NCBI GenBank assembly: GCA_945877575.1
Contig: CAMDUE010000004.1
Coordinates: forward strand, 62,001-126,000
DNA length: 64,000 nucleotides
Source of the DNA: Chitinophaga pinensis
GTDB lineage: Bacteria > Bacteroidota > Bacteroidia > NS11-12g > UBA955
Reading direction: 5' to 3'
Positions 1 through 9,141 of this stretch are shown here, piece by piece (the first letter of the stretch is position 1; every line of letters begins with the position of its first letter). A model generated the notes under the pieces. The model did no database searches, was not told the DNA's origin, and was given only the letters and a program-made list of their open reading frames with translations. The position numbers were made by a program, and so were the translations under genes.

Positions 1-327
1 GGTATGAAGGCAGCTGGGGCAAAGCGTGCATTACTATTGCCAGTTGGTGGTGCTTTTCATTCACCGTTGATGGAGCCTGCTCGCGAAAAATTGGCTTCAG
101 CTATTGAATCTACTCATTTCAACGAACCCATTTGTCCGATTTACCAGAATGTTACAGCGGCTGCAGAGACTGATCCATCAAAAATCAAAGAGAATTTGGT
201 GGCACAGTTGACAGCACCTGTGCGTTGGACTCAATCTGTGAGAAACATGAAAGCTGACGGTGCGGTTGAATTCACCGAAGTAGGACCAGGCAAGGTATTG
301 CAAGGTTTGATTGCTAAAATTGCTTAA
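1..327 (+). CDS. fabD: Malonyl-CoA:ACP transacylase, C-terminal part (5' end outside window)
   Basis: This is the last 108 codons of FabD, which moves malonyl groups from CoA to acyl carrier protein for cytosolic fatty acid synthesis. The GAFHSPLM stretch carries the catalytic His of the Ser-His pair, and the closing VGPGKVLQGL motif is typical of the end of the family; the catalytic Ser (GHSLG region) would lie upstream of the window. The reading frame is open through base 1, so the gene is cut by the window edge. Its TAA stop (325-327) shares the palindrome TTAA with the TAA stop of the convergent gene that follows, giving a 4-base tail-to-tail overlap. Confidence 0.95.
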   Translation, partial: GMKAAGAKRALLLPVGGAFHSPLMEPAREKLASAIESTHFNEPICPIYQNVTAAAETDPSKIKENLVAQLTAPVRWTQSVRNMKADGAVEFTEVGPGKVLQGLIAKIA

Positions 328-3300
328 TTAGATCGAATGAGATTCACCGAGCCGTTGATTTTCTTAGGATAATCGGGGTTCGGTGTTTCGATAATATCAA
401 CGATGTAGAAATAAGTGCCTTCGGGCACTGCTGGGCCAATGTTGTCAACTCTGCCGTTCCAGCATTCGGTTAGATCTTTAGAGAAATAAACCCGTGCGCC
501 CCATCGGTTAAAAATTCTTATTTCCGCTTTTTCACATTCTTTGGTGATGCCATAAACTTGAAAACAATCGTTTTTTCCGTCGTTATTGGGGGTGAAAACA
601 TTGGCTATGTTCATTTCTTTGGGACGAAAAGACGAGTCGGTAAGAATTTTTGTTACGGTATCGGTACAACCGGTTAGGGTATTTTTGAAAATTGCGGTGG
701 CGGTATAAATTTGATTGGGAACGGCATAAATGTGTGAGGTAGGATTTTCATTATAAACCGGTGGTGTATTATCACCGAAGTTCCAGGTTATTGAATCGAA
801 AGAAGAGCCATTTGCGGCAAAATCTATGGCTTCGGAGCAAGGATTTATGGTGACGTCAAAGTTGGCATTTGGTGCTACAATGACATTAACTTCGCGGGTG
901 AACTTGGAGTTGACGTTGCAGCTGTTGGTGTCTTTCACGAACAGTTTGACTTTATATTTTCCAGGTGTTTTATATTGATGGGTAGGAGAAAACTCGTTGG
1001 ATGAATCACCGTCACCAAAGTACCAAGTATAGGCGGCATTGTATTTTGTTTGTGGCCTAAATACGGCAGAGTCAGTTACGCAAAACGGGGATCTAACGTT
1101 AAAAATAGCATCTACCGAATAACCCAATCTAAAGTCTAATTTGAAACTGGCATTGGAGCAACGAATGCTCACATTGTTTGGGAATACCGCATTGTTTGAG
1201 GTAGGGAAATCGTTGAGACCTGGGGGTGAATTGGGACAGCTGGCGCAAACAGATTGATAGACAATGCCTCTTTTATCGAAACGGGAGGTTCCACCGTCAA
1301 CATGGTCTTCGCTTTCATATCCCCCGAAAAAAGAAGCATAAGCCAGACTTTTAGCGTTTGGACTCAGTGCAAGAAGGTAAAAATCATTGTTATCGGTGGT
1401 AGATTGGTGGGCGTCAGGGGTAATTTCTAGACCTAAAGTAGTGCCTTCATTGCCAACGCCAATGAAAGAACCCCAACCAGAGAAGTAGATGTTGAAGCAA
1501 TCATCAACCATGAAAGCAGAGGGGCTCAGATCAGGATAACCACGCTGGGAGTTTCCGAAGGTAGTGATGAACTCGAGGGAGTCTAAATTTTCGTTGAATC
1601 TACCGATCATTTGTCCGGCATATTCTTGCCCATAAACATTGGTACTTCGGAAAACATAACCCATGGTTTGACCTGTGAAATATACTTTGTCGTTGGCATC
1701 TAGATCAATGAAGTAAATCTGGTCATAGGCATCATCTACGTCTGAGGTAAGTCCGCTTGACCAGAGGGTAGAATTTAGGTATTTGCCTGAAGCTGCGTCT
1801 AATTTCAGAACAAATCCGTCAATGAATCCGTTAAAAGTGCTGTCAAATTTACGATTATTGGTTAAAGGAAAATTTCCCGAAGCTGTACCACCGCCAACGA
1901 AGAGATGTCCTTCATCATCCAATCGGCAGGAGTAGGCAGCATCGTCATCGGCGCCCCCGAAGAATGATCCCCAATGAATTTTAGAAAGGTTTGGAGAAAG
2001 CGAAAATACCAAAGCGTCAGTGCGTCCGGCATTGTTGGTTTGAAACCCATTGGCTGTCAATGATAGATTGGTTGAACGAGAACACGTAGCCACAAAAATA
2101 TTCCCTTCATGGTCGGTGGTAATGTCACCTCGATAGTTATCAGCGTAGTTGAAAATCAGATCAGAACGGTTTCCGCCGCTGTTGGTTTGGAAGCCATCAT
2201 CAGATGAATTTCCCAAGAAAGTGCTGCCCAAAAGAGCGCTTCCGGAAGGGTTTAATTTGGTGATTACTATATCAAAAGAATTGGATTTTGTGCGCTGAAT
2301 GAAAGAATCTCGGTGAATGGGATAATCGGGGCTTAAAGTAGATCCGAACACAAGCAAATTGTTGTTTAGATCTGTGCAAAGGCTGTGTGGGTACTCGTTA
2401 TTTTCACCACCAAGATAGGTAGCAAACAATAGTTTGGAGCCATCGGGTGTATACTTGGAAATGCTTATATCGCAGGGAAGATATACGGGTTCGGCGTTGT
2501 TGTTGCTGCCGCCGTAAATAGTTTGAAACGCCCCAGTGGTGACGGGGTAACGACGGGTATTTGCATCAACAATTCCCCCTGCATACAGGCAGCCCGCAGT
2601 ATCGTAGGTTGCAGTAAATCCAAAATTATCTGCTGTGGAGCCGCTGTAAGTACTGAATACTAGAATGGGGTCAATGATCAGTGTATCTAGGGGATTGAAA
2701 TTCTTTAGCTTGAGGGAAACGATGTTATTTGTTACAGTGTATTGAGTTGGAATTTTTTTGAGTTTCCTTTTGGATTTTTGATAGGAAATGGGCGCATTGA
2801 GAGTGAAATCTGCATTTTGACCCGACACTTTAATGGTGTTTTTAAGTATTTTTAGGGATTTTTGTCCTTCAAAGTGCATTTTAATTTGGTCTACACGTGC
2901 TTTGGGTTTCACTATGAAGTCAAATTCTAGTTGATTATTTTTGATATAAATAACGGCATCAATTTGTGGATAAATGTTTACCCATCTGACTTTTCTGAAC
3001 GGATGAACTTTAGTTTTCCATGACTTTTCATTGTTGCCTAGGAAGTAGTTGTTGTAATATTCAACGGGGTCTTCGAATCGAATATCTTGCGGTGATTGTG
3101 CTTCATGAAATAGCAAGTCAAACACTTGCCTTTTAATTGTGAAGGAGGTGTCTTTTTCTTGATAATGCAAAGACTTATGAATCAATGGTTTGTCATTTTC
3201 ATTGATCAAGGAGAGTCGCAGACCTTTTTCGGTGATAAAAACAGTACCAAGAGGAATTTGGATATAAGCATAGACGGAGTCTGTGCAATCTTCTGGCATG

Positions 3301-3407
3301 GTAACTTGTCCGTAATTGGGTTCAAAAACCTGAGCACCTAGCCTTGCTGTTGCTATTTGGAACAACAGAATATGGAAAACGGCAAGAGACTTCAGGAGCA
3401 AGCGCAT
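324..3407 (-). CDS. T9SS type B cargo: DUF7948 domain, SBBP-type repeats, PKD domains, gliding-motility-associated C-terminal domain
   Basis: A 1027-residue exported surface protein. A signal peptide (start near MRLLLKSLAVF, cut after ARLGAQ) is followed by a DUF7948-like N-terminal domain (about residues 20-230), a beta-propeller-like region with SBBP-type repeats holding phrases such as FLGGENNEYPHSLCTD and FFGGADDDAAYSCRLD (about 240-760), two PKD domains (YFGDGDSS and NFGDNTPP), and a type B T9SS sorting domain (FTPNNDGKNDCF, IFNRWGARVYF, CWNGR). Such proteins are exported by the T9SS and stay on the surface or in the medium; no enzymatic motif is visible. ATG at 3407 is preferred over upstream TTG 3416 because the -7 box at 3414-3421 overlaps the latter. 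It lies 25 bases downstream of a FecR gene on the same strand, so co-transcription is likely. Confidence 0.88.
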   Translation of the reverse strand: MRLLLKSLAVFHILLFQIATARLGAQVFEPNYGQVTMPEDCTDSVYAYIQIPLGTVFITEKGLRLSLINENDKPLIHKSLHYQEKDTSFTIKRQVFDLLFHEAQSPQDIRFEDPVEYYNNYFLGNNEKSWKTKVHPFRKVRWVNIYPQIDAVIYIKNNQLEFDFIVKPKARVDQIKMHFEGQKSLKILKNTIKVSGQNADFTLNAPISYQKSKRKLKKIPTQYTVTNNIVSLKLKNFNPLDTLIIDPILVFSTYSGSTADNFGFTATYDTAGCLYAGGIVDANTRRYPVTTGAFQTIYGGSNNNAEPVYLPCDISISKYTPDGSKLLFATYLGGENNEYPHSLCTDLNNNLLVFGSTLSPDYPIHRDSFIQRTKSNSFDIVITKLNPSGSALLGSTFLGNSSDDGFQTNSGGNRSDLIFNYADNYRGDITTDHEGNIFVATCSRSTNLSLTANGFQTNNAGRTDALVFSLSPNLSKIHWGSFFGGADDDAAYSCRLDDEGHLFVGGGTASGNFPLTNNRKFDSTFNGFIDGFVLKLDAASGKYLNSTLWSSGLTSDVDDAYDQIYFIDLDANDKVYFTGQTMGYVFRSTNVYGQEYAGQMIGRFNENLDSLEFITTFGNSQRGYPDLSPSAFMVDDCFNIYFSGWGSFIGVGNEGTTLGLEITPDAHQSTTDNNDFYLLALSPNAKSLAYASFFGGYESEDHVDGGTSRFDKRGIVYQSVCASCPNSPPGLNDFPTSNNAVFPNNVSIRCSNASFKLDFRLGYSVDAIFNVRSPFCVTDSAVFRPQTKYNAAYTWYFGDGDSSNEFSPTHQYKTPGKYKVKLFVKDTNSCNVNSKFTREVNVIVAPNANFDVTINPCSEAIDFAANGSSFDSITWNFGDNTPPVYNENPTSHIYAVPNQIYTATAIFKNTLTGCTDTVTKILTDSSFRPKEMNIANVFTPNNDGKNDCFQVYGITKECEKAEIRIFNRWGARVYFSKDLTECWNGRVDNIGPAVPEGTYFYIVDIIETPNPDYPKKINGSVNLIRSN

Positions 3408-3413
3408 GATTAA

Positions 3414-3421
3414 CAAAGTTA
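3414..3421 (-). promoter_or_regulatory. Bacteroidota -7 promoter box (TAACTTTG)
   Basis: Matches TAnnTTTG exactly and ends 6 bases before the ATG at 3407. A transcript starting about 7 bases downstream would begin at or next to the start codon. No convincing -33 TTTG is seen. It suggests the cargo gene can also be transcribed independently of the FecR gene upstream. Confidence 0.45.
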
Positions 3422-3432
3422 ATCATTGGAAA

Positions 3433-4311
3433 TTACTCTATCACCTTGATTTGAAGTTCTAAGGCTTGCGATAGGATTTCTGCAATTTCTTGGGCACTTT
3501 GATTGTAGGTAAAAGTGCCTGAGAACGCTTTATTTTTGGCATTTTCTGGCCAAGCATTTCCTAGGAAGCCAATTTGTTTATTTTGGAAGGATTCAACTGT
3601 TTGAAATACAACACTTAAAGGTGCATTATTGAACTGATATTGTTCGGCAGAAACGCTTAGGTTATTGCTCAAATTTTCAGTTTTAGTCAGTTGATTTTGC
3701 AAAGCTGTAACGCTTTGATTTTTAGTTAGGATCACTTCTTGAGATAAATCTTCAGACTGAACTTTTACTTTTCCGTGATTGACAAATACTTTTAGCGTTT
3801 GGTTTTTATTTGATGGGGCTGTGACATCAAAGCCGGTTCCTAAAACGGTAACAATTCCTTGAGGTGTTGTCACTTGGAAGGGAGCATTTTCATCTCTTGC
3901 CACTTCGAATCGGGCAAATCCTTCAAGTTTAATACTTCTTTTATTTTCTGTGATAGAAACAGTTAGTTTTGAATTGGGTGCTAAAACAACGTTACTACCA
4001 TCGCTGAGTGTGATGGATCTTGCTTCTCCAGCAGGAGTAATATGTTCAGCAACCACAGGTTGAGGAGTTGCTTTGGGCTGGAAAAAGAAATACCCACTCA
4101 GCAAGAAAATTGTAGCAGCTGCTGCCACTGAAAGCCAACGACGGTAGCTAACAAATAAATTCTTTTGTTGGGGTTCTTTATTGATTTTTGATTGAAACTG
4201 AGCCCAAGCTTGGTCATTTTCAGCAGTTTCTGACGGGACGATATTTTTTGCCGCATTCCAAATGTCTTGGAATTCAGGTTCAATTGGATGGAAATCTTTC
4301 TCTGTTTTCAT
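3433..4311 (-). CDS. FecR family anti-sigma factor
   Basis: A 292-residue FecR-type regulator that would hold an ECF sigma factor at the inner membrane and release it on an envelope signal. A short cytoplasmic N-terminus (IWNAAKNIVPSE, AWAQFQSKI) leads to one transmembrane helix around residues 82-103 (SVAAAATIFLLSGYFFF) and a periplasmic FecR domain (ITPAGEARSITLSDGSNVVLAPNS; GFARFEVARDENAPFQVTTPQGIVTVLGTGFDV split across 150-200), then a short C-terminal STN-like tail. The usual N-terminal WL-x-x-NP helix region is missing here but occurs in the 61-codon ORF just upstream, 5 bases away in another frame. No TonB receptor or sigma gene is adjacent; the downstream neighbour is a T9SS cargo gene. 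Confidence 0.9.
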   Translation of the reverse strand: MKTEKDFHPIEPEFQDIWNAAKNIVPSETAENDQAWAQFQSKINKEPQQKNLFVSYRRWLSVAAAATIFLLSGYFFFQPKATPQPVVAEHITPAGEARSITLSDGSNVVLAPNSKLTVSITENKRSIKLEGFARFEVARDENAPFQVTTPQGIVTVLGTGFDVTAPSNKNQTLKVFVNHGKVKVQSEDLSQEVILTKNQSVTALQNQLTKTENLSNNLSVSAEQYQFNNAPLSVVFQTVESFQNKQIGFLGNAWPENAKNKAFSGTFTYNQSAQEIAEILSQALELQIKVIE

Positions 4312-4316
4312 AATAA

Positions 4317-4502
4317 TTAGCGGTTAGAGGTGAGAAGGGTTGGTTCAAGAGGCATTGCATTTACCTGCTGTTGAATGAAAGCCAAGGTATTCATGAATTG
4401 CGGATTTTCTTTCAGCCAATTTTCTAACTTGGTTAATTCTTCTTTATCCATGAGACCAGCAGCATACTTGGTAAATGCGTTGGATTCTAATTGTTCTTTC
4501 AT
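4317..4502 (-). CDS. Small anti-sigma-like ORF (resembles the N-terminus of Bacteroidota FecR proteins)
   Basis: A 61-residue, soluble, acidic/basic-mixed peptide with the pattern KYAAGLMDKEELTKLENWLK followed by ENPQFMNTL. This resembles the first 45 residues of many Bacteroidota FecR proteins (the y-L-x-G-x-x-s-x-e-E-x-x-x-L-x-x-W-L-x-x-NP region). It ends with TAA 5 bases before the FecR start and is in a different frame (offset 2 mod 3), so either the anti-sigma factor is split into two cistrons or a frameshift broke one gene. Both ORFs are otherwise intact, which favours two working cistrons. A TAAATTTG box at 4585-4592 on this strand could drive the operon with a leader of about 75 bases. 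Confidence 0.7.
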   Translation of the reverse strand: MKEQLESNAFTKYAAGLMDKEELTKLENWLKENPQFMNTLAFIQQQVNAMPLEPTLLTSNR

Positions 4503-4630
4503 GTTCAGACTGGGTTAATCAAGACTATAACACCTAAATCCTGTTTATCCCCCAAAAAAAAAATTCAAAATCTTTTTTGACGTCCAAATTTAAACAGTTG
4601 ACCAAAGAATATTAATTTGCACCTTCATTT

Positions 4631-5590
4631 ATGTCAACGGAAAAGATTTTAGTCATTGGTTCATGCGGGCAGCTTGGAACAGAGTTGGTTGAGTCGCTGA
4701 GAGAAATTTATGGTGAGTCTAATGTAATTGCATCAGACATTCGCAAATCAGACAGCGAAGTATTTCAATCGGGTCCATTTGAAACCTTGGATATTTTAGA
4801 TGCTCAAAGATTTAAAGAAATCTTAATGAAATACAAGCCAAAGCAAGTATATCATTTGGCTGCTTTGTTAAGTGCCACTGCCGAAAAGAATCCAGAATTT
4901 GCTTGGAAGTTGAACATGGATGGGCTTTTCCACGTGTTGGATGCGGCAAAAGAAGAAGGATCTGGAATAGGCCGTGTATATTGGCCAAGTTCTATAGCGG
5001 CTTTTGGTCCAAATACGCCTCGATTTGGAACACCTCAGTATGGACCAATGGATCCCACCACTATGTACGGAGTTACCAAATACACGGGTGAATTATTGAT
5101 TCAATATTATCACAACCGATACGGTGTTGACATTCGCAGTTTGCGTTATCCTGGACTTATTGGTTACAAGAGTGAGCCAGGCGGTGGAACTACAGATTAC
5201 GCAGTTGCTATCTATCACGATGCTTTGCGCGATGGTAAACATGAATGTTTCTTGGGTGAAGGCACTACATTGCCCATGCTTTATATGCCAGATGCTTTGA
5301 AGGCTACATTGGAAGTGATGCACGCTCCATCTGAAAAGATAGGTATGCGGATGAGTTATAACTTGGCAGGAATGAGTTTCGCACCCGAAGAAATCGCTGC
5401 GAGCATTCAAAAGCACCTACCCAATTTTAGCATTTCTTACAACCCTGATTATCGTCAAGCCATTGCCAATAGTTGGCCAGCTGTCATTGATGATTCTTTA
5501 GCTAGGGATCATTGGGGATGGTCACCTGAATATGATTTAGATGCTATGACAACAGATATGTTGTTGAATATTAAAGAGATATATTTTTAG
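4631..5590 (+). CDS. tdh: L-threonine 3-dehydrogenase, epimerase-like (short-chain) type
   Basis: A 319-residue extended short-chain dehydrogenase. The NAD-binding glycine motif is at residues 8-14 (GSCGQLG), the sugar-epimerase-like catalytic YxxxK is YGVTK near residue 155, and the phrases SSIAAFGPNTP and MLYMPDALKATLEVMHAP are typical of the UDP-galactose-4-epimerase-like threonine dehydrogenases of Flavobacterium and Cytophaga. It oxidises L-threonine to 2-amino-3-ketobutyrate, which a Kbl ligase (not in the window) would cleave to glycine and acetyl-CoA. Its TAG stop runs directly into a heptamer repeat array. Divergent from the anti-sigma operon. Confidence 0.88.
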   Translation: MSTEKILVIGSCGQLGTELVESLREIYGESNVIASDIRKSDSEVFQSGPFETLDILDAQRFKEILMKYKPKQVYHLAALLSATAEKNPEFAWKLNMDGLFHVLDAAKEEGSGIGRVYWPSSIAAFGPNTPRFGTPQYGPMDPTTMYGVTKYTGELLIQYYHNRYGVDIRSLRYPGLIGYKSEPGGGTTDYAVAIYHDALRDGKHECFLGEGTTLPMLYMPDALKATLEVMHAPSEKIGMRMSYNLAGMSFAPEEIAASIQKHLPNFSISYNPDYRQAIANSWPAVIDDSLARDHWGWSPEYDLDAMTTDMLLNIKEIYF

Positions 5591-5756
5591 TACCAAGTGC
5601 CTAGTACATGGTACCAGGTACTAGGTCTAGGGACTAGAGACTAGGGACTAGAGACTAGAGACTAGAGACTAGAGACTAGGGACCAGGGACCAGGGACTAG
5701 AGGCTAGAGGCTAGGGGCTGGAGACTAGAGACTAGAGGCTAGGGGCTAGGGGCTGT
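5589..5756 (+). repeat. Heptamer tandem array A (GGTACCA drifting to GRACTAG), 24 units
   Basis: Twenty-four consecutive 7-base units can be read without a single indel from 5589 to 5756. The first units are AGTACCA, AGTGCCT, AGTACAT, GGTACCA, GGTACTA; the rest are mostly AGACTAG, GGACTAG, AGGCTAG, GGGCTAG and GGACCAG. The first unit overlaps the TAG stop of the threonine dehydrogenase gene. CTAG is its own reverse complement, so the 7-base period puts TAG in all six frames. Lies between convergent genes. Confidence 0.93.
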
Positions 5757-5790
5757 AATTCGGCACATGAAACCCGACATCCTATACCCG

Positions 5791-5874
5791 AAACCTGCTA
5801 CCAACTACCTGCTACCAACTACCAACTACCAACTACTATCTACCAACTACTATCTACCAACTACCTGCTATTAA
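5791..5874 (-). repeat. Heptamer tandem array B (CTACCAA), 12 units
   Basis: Units read on the plus strand are AAACCTG, CTACCAA, CTACCTG, CTACCAA x3, CTACTAT, CTACCAA, CTACTAT, CTACCAA, CTACCTG, CTATTAA with an unbroken 7-base period. The final unit, CTATTAA, holds the stop codon of the convergent DUF6029 gene (5871-5873). The monomer is the reverse complement of TTGGTAG in array D. About 35 bases of non-repetitive sequence separate arrays A and B. Confidence 0.92.
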
Positions 5875-7619
5875 AAATTGCTGCTTACGGTGAAACGAAC
5901 GCCGCTGAAGGCGGGTTCTTCACGGCAAATACCGCCGCTGCAGTTTACGCCTTGTTGTTGTTTTAGGTAACTCAGGGTGTAGAAACTGTTGTTGTGGTTG
6001 TAGCTCATGAAGATGGTGGGGTAGTGTAAAATGCGGTTTTCAATCGTCATTCTTTCGTATCGGTGGGGTTCTATGTTGACCATGTCGCCAACCGAAAATG
6101 AAATTTCTTTACTGAAATAGTATTCAATCATTAGGTTGGCAAATGAACCTTGATCTTTATCGGTTTTGAGGTATTGTGCTTCAATTCTAAGGCTTTTTCC
6201 TTTGCCAATTTTATGGAGCCATTCCGCAAATGGGGTGATGGTGTGCACAGGTTCGTATTCTGGTTCTTGTTCGTAGCGGGCTTGGTTGTAATAGATGGTT
6301 TGAAGTCCTAGTTTTAGAGTGTGTTTTCCTATGTTTTGGATTAGTTGTCCGTTGTATTCGCGGAAAAGTTGAATGGGCTTCATAGAGTTTGTAGAGGAGT
6401 CAAGTGAGCCGTTGTGTGCCAATGATTGCACGTAACTTGCGTTGAAAGATAAACGGGTAGATTTGTTGATTTTCGCGTCAATTTCCATTTGGATGCCGTT
6501 TTCACCAAGATCTTGGGCAGGTGCGTTGTAACGCGCCATCAGTCTGTAAGTATTTTGACGGGTCATGGATGGCAAATAGCTGATTAATCCATTGAGGAGG
6601 TTTTCTCTTGGGGATGTTCTGAGCGTGAAATGATCTACATGTCGGGCTTGAATATTGATTCCTAAATTGAGAGTAGTTGGTTTTTTTATGGCTTGTGAAT
6701 TTTTATCTCCACTGATTTTTTTAGGTTTGCCTAATTTGATGGTTTTTGAACCCCAGCTGAGGTTTCCGTAAAAGACTTTACCATTTTTGAGGGCGAGTTT
6801 GTTATTGAAATCTACAATGGCTTCTGGGGATTTAAAATTTGCTTCTCCTCCGAAGGAGAAATTGCCTTTTGTATAGGTGGCGTAACCATTGAAGCCGTAT
6901 ACATTGTATTTGGGATAGAATTGGTCTTCGCGGTCGTAACTATTGATGATGGAAACCAGTTCATCCATGGTTTGGCGATCGATGTTGCGATTGAGTGCAG
7001 AAGCTCCTAGGTTCAGCATTCCATATTTAGCATCCATGCCAAGGTCAACTTCGCCTTCAAGATTGATTCCACTAATGACTTGTGGACTGGTATTGAAGCG
7101 GGTATCGGCGAATTTATTACCTTTTTGATTTCCGGAGAAGGCTTTGATTTTCCAATGATCGTTGAGGTCATAGACCAATCTTACGCCTTGCATAGAGTAA
7201 TCAATTCCTATTTGTCTTTGTTCGTAGGCTCGGAACAGAATACCGGAACCGAATTGGTCATAAAATGAACCTACGGTGATATTGAGGTCTTTAAGTTGTT
7301 TGCTGGCTTGCCAGAAGCCAATGCCGTGAGCAGTATAGGCATCTAAAGGGTCGAGAAGAGGTGAATTGTTGAAGGCGTCGTAGCGTACAACAAAGTTGTA
7401 CCCTTTGATGCGGTATTGCATAAATAGCCAAGCGTCTACACTGGCAGTATTTTCAAGATAGACGCGGGTGTTCGCGCCGATTTTATCGTCGCGAAGGTAT
7501 TTTTGGTAGTTAAGGAGTAGGTTTCCGCTGAATTGGCCTTGGTCTTCTGATTTTTGCGCGAAGGAACTTCCCCAGAAAGAAAAAGCCAAAAGCGCCAAAA
7601 ACACTCTAATTAATTTCAT
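5871..7619 (-). CDS. DUF6029 family outer-membrane beta-barrel protein
   Basis: A 582-residue protein starting [13 protein letters not shown] with a signal peptide cut after SSFAQ. The remainder is rich in alternating-hydrophobic strands ending in aromatic residues and closes with [12 protein letters not shown], as expected of a beta-barrel inserted by the BAM complex. The segment [20 protein letters not shown] and [29 protein letters not shown] resemble the Bacteroidota DUF6029 family. Function unknown; no plug domain or TonB box is seen. The open frame extends upstream to 7805 but overlaps miaB there; the ATG at 7619 with the signal peptide is clearly the start. Its stop is inside a repeat unit. 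Confidence 0.85.
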   Translation of the reverse strand: MKLIRVFLALLAFSFWGSSFAQKSEDQGQFSGNLLLNYQKYLRDDKIGANTRVYLENTASVDAWLFMQYRIKGYNFVVRYDAFNNSPLLDPLDAYTAHGIGFWQASKQLKDLNITVGSFYDQFGSGILFRAYEQRQIGIDYSMQGVRLVYDLNDHWKIKAFSGNQKGNKFADTRFNTSPQVISGINLEGEVDLGMDAKYGMLNLGASALNRNIDRQTMDELVSIINSYDREDQFYPKYNVYGFNGYATYTKGNFSFGGEANFKSPEAIVDFNNKLALKNGKVFYGNLSWGSKTIKLGKPKKISGDKNSQAIKKPTTLNLGINIQARHVDHFTLRTSPRENLLNGLISYLPSMTRQNTYRLMARYNAPAQDLGENGIQMEIDAKINKSTRLSFNASYVQSLAHNGSLDSSTNSMKPIQLFREYNGQLIQNIGKHTLKLGLQTIYYNQARYEQEPEYEPVHTITPFAEWLHKIGKGKSLRIEAQYLKTDKDQGSFANLMIEYYFSKEISFSVGDMVNIEPHRYERMTIENRILHYPTIFMSYNHNNSFYTLSYLKQQQGVNCSGGICREEPAFSGVRFTVSSNF

Positions 7620-7658
7620 AACGTACTGCAAATATGCGAAAATCCCTCCACTAAGACG

Positions 7659-7666
7659 TATTTTTG
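7659..7666 (+). promoter_or_regulatory. -7 promoter box for miaB (TATTTTTG)
   Basis: Exact TAnnTTTG match ending 7 bases before the miaB ATG at 7674, implying a leaderless or near-leaderless mRNA. No clear -33 element. Confidence 0.5.
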
Positions 7667-7673
7667 TGGTGCA

Positions 7674-9068
7674 ATGAGCACACATCCAGCAGCAGAAAAG
7701 ACATCCAGAAAACTTTATATTGAGAGTTATGGCTGTGCCATGAATTTTTCGGACAGCGAAATTATTGCGAGTATCATGGGTGAGCACGGTTTCGTGAATA
7801 CTCAAGATGAGCTAGATGCCGATGTGATATTTTTGAATACTTGTGCCATCAGAGATAATGCCGAGCAACGAATCAGACAAAGGTTGATTCATTTGCGTCA
7901 GAATAAAAAGCACAATAATGAACTAATTATAGGTGTTTTAGGCTGCATGGCTGAGCGTTTGAAAAGCAAGTTATTGGAAGAAGAGCACTTGGTGGATGTT
8001 GTTGCTGGGCCAGATAGTTACCGAGAATTGCCAAAGTTGGTTGCGGAGGTTGATGATGGTGGAAGAGCAATCAATGTATTGCTCTCGAGAGAGGAAACTT
8101 ATGGAGATTTAAATCCGGTGCGATTGAATTCAAATGGAGTAACTGCATTTGTGTCAATTATGCGTGGCTGTGATAACATGTGCAGTTTTTGCGTAGTTCC
8201 TTTTACGAGAGGAAGAGAAAGAAGCAGAGATCCGGAAAGTATTGTTAATGAGGTAATTCAGCTGAAGAATCAGGGCTATAAAGAAATTACTTTGTTGGGG
8301 CAGAACGTGAACAGTTATTTGTGGTTTGGTGGTGGTCCGAAGAAAGAATTCAAGAGTTTAACTAAGGAGGAGCAAGATAATTCGGTTGATTTTGCTGATT
8401 TGCTTGAAAAAGTGGCGGAGGCGGCGTCTGAAATGAGAATTAGATACAGTACTAGTCATCCAAGAGATATTAACGAGAAGGTTGTAGAGACCATGGCGAG
8501 ACACAAGAATATTTGCAATTATATTCACTTGCCGGTTCAGAGCGGAAATACCCGTGTTTTGGAAGCCATGAGTAGAAATTACAGCCGAGAATGGTACATG
8601 GAGAAAATAGAGATGATTCGGAGAATCATTCCTGATTGTGGGATTTCTAGTGATATCATTGCTGGATTTTGTACTGAAACAGAGGAGGAACATAAAGATA
8701 CTTTGTCTTTGATTGAATGGGCTCAGTTTGATTTTAGTTATATGTATAAATACAGCGAAAGGCCAGCAACACCTGCAGCGAAAAAGTTTAGTGATGATGT
8801 ACCTGAAGATGTTAAGGGTAGAAGATTGAGCGAGATCATTGCAGTTCAGAATAAAATGTCGAAAGAGAGAAATTCTGAGTACGTTGGAAAAGAGGTAGTG
8901 GTATTGGTTGAGGGGGAGAGCAAGAAGAGTGATCAAGACTGGATGGGAAGAAACGACCAAAATGTAGTGGTTGTATTCCCCAAAGAACACTATAATAGAG
9001 GCGATTTGGTAAAGGTTTTAGTAGAGAGAAATACCACAACCACGCTAATTGGTAAAGCCATTCACTAA
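7674..9068 (+). CDS. miaB: tRNA-2-methylthio-N6-dimethylallyladenosine synthase (radical SAM)
   Basis: 464 residues, normal MiaB length. The N-terminal MTTase domain ([40 protein letters not shown]) supplies three Cys for the auxiliary [4Fe-4S] cluster; the radical SAM core has CDNMCSFC near residue 166; a TRAM domain ([13 protein letters not shown] to the end) binds tRNA. It adds the methylthio group at C2 of i6A37 in tRNAs reading UNN codons. Divergent from the DUF6029 gene with 54 bases between starts. Confidence 0.97.
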   Translation: MSTHPAAEKTSRKLYIESYGCAMNFSDSEIIASIMGEHGFVNTQDELDADVIFLNTCAIRDNAEQRIRQRLIHLRQNKKHNNELIIGVLGCMAERLKSKLLEEEHLVDVVAGPDSYRELPKLVAEVDDGGRAINVLLSREETYGDLNPVRLNSNGVTAFVSIMRGCDNMCSFCVVPFTRGRERSRDPESIVNEVIQLKNQGYKEITLLGQNVNSYLWFGGGPKKEFKSLTKEEQDNSVDFADLLEKVAEAASEMRIRYSTSHPRDINEKVVETMARHKNICNYIHLPVQSGNTRVLEAMSRNYSREWYMEKIEMIRRIIPDCGISSDIIAGFCTETEEEHKDTLSLIEWAQFDFSYMYKYSERPATPAAKKFSDDVPEDVKGRRLSEIIAVQNKMSKERNSEYVGKEVVVLVEGESKKSDQDWMGRNDQNVVVVFPKEHYNRGDLVKVLVERNTTTTLIGKAIH

Positions 9069-9119
9069 AGGAATTTAGCCTACCAAAAAATAGTGATGCA
9101 TTGATTTGGTTTTTGGCAT

Positions 9120-9127
9120 TAAATTTG
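9120..9127 (+). promoter_or_regulatory. -7 promoter box (TAAATTTG)
   Basis: Exact TAnnTTTG match with TTG at 9101-9103 (16-base spacing) upstream; ends 14 bases before the ATG at 9142. Confidence 0.5.
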
Positions 9128-9141
9128 CCGTTGTTTAAAAA

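Noticed and set aside
5589-5874. CRISPR array
   Set aside because: Units are 7 bases with no spacers; a CRISPR needs repeats of about 24-40 bases separated by unique spacers, and no cas genes are present.
8358-8990. 210-codon minus-strand ORF antisense to miaB
   Set aside because: Shadow of the conserved miaB gene; sequence is low complexity in composition and has no family-like motifs.
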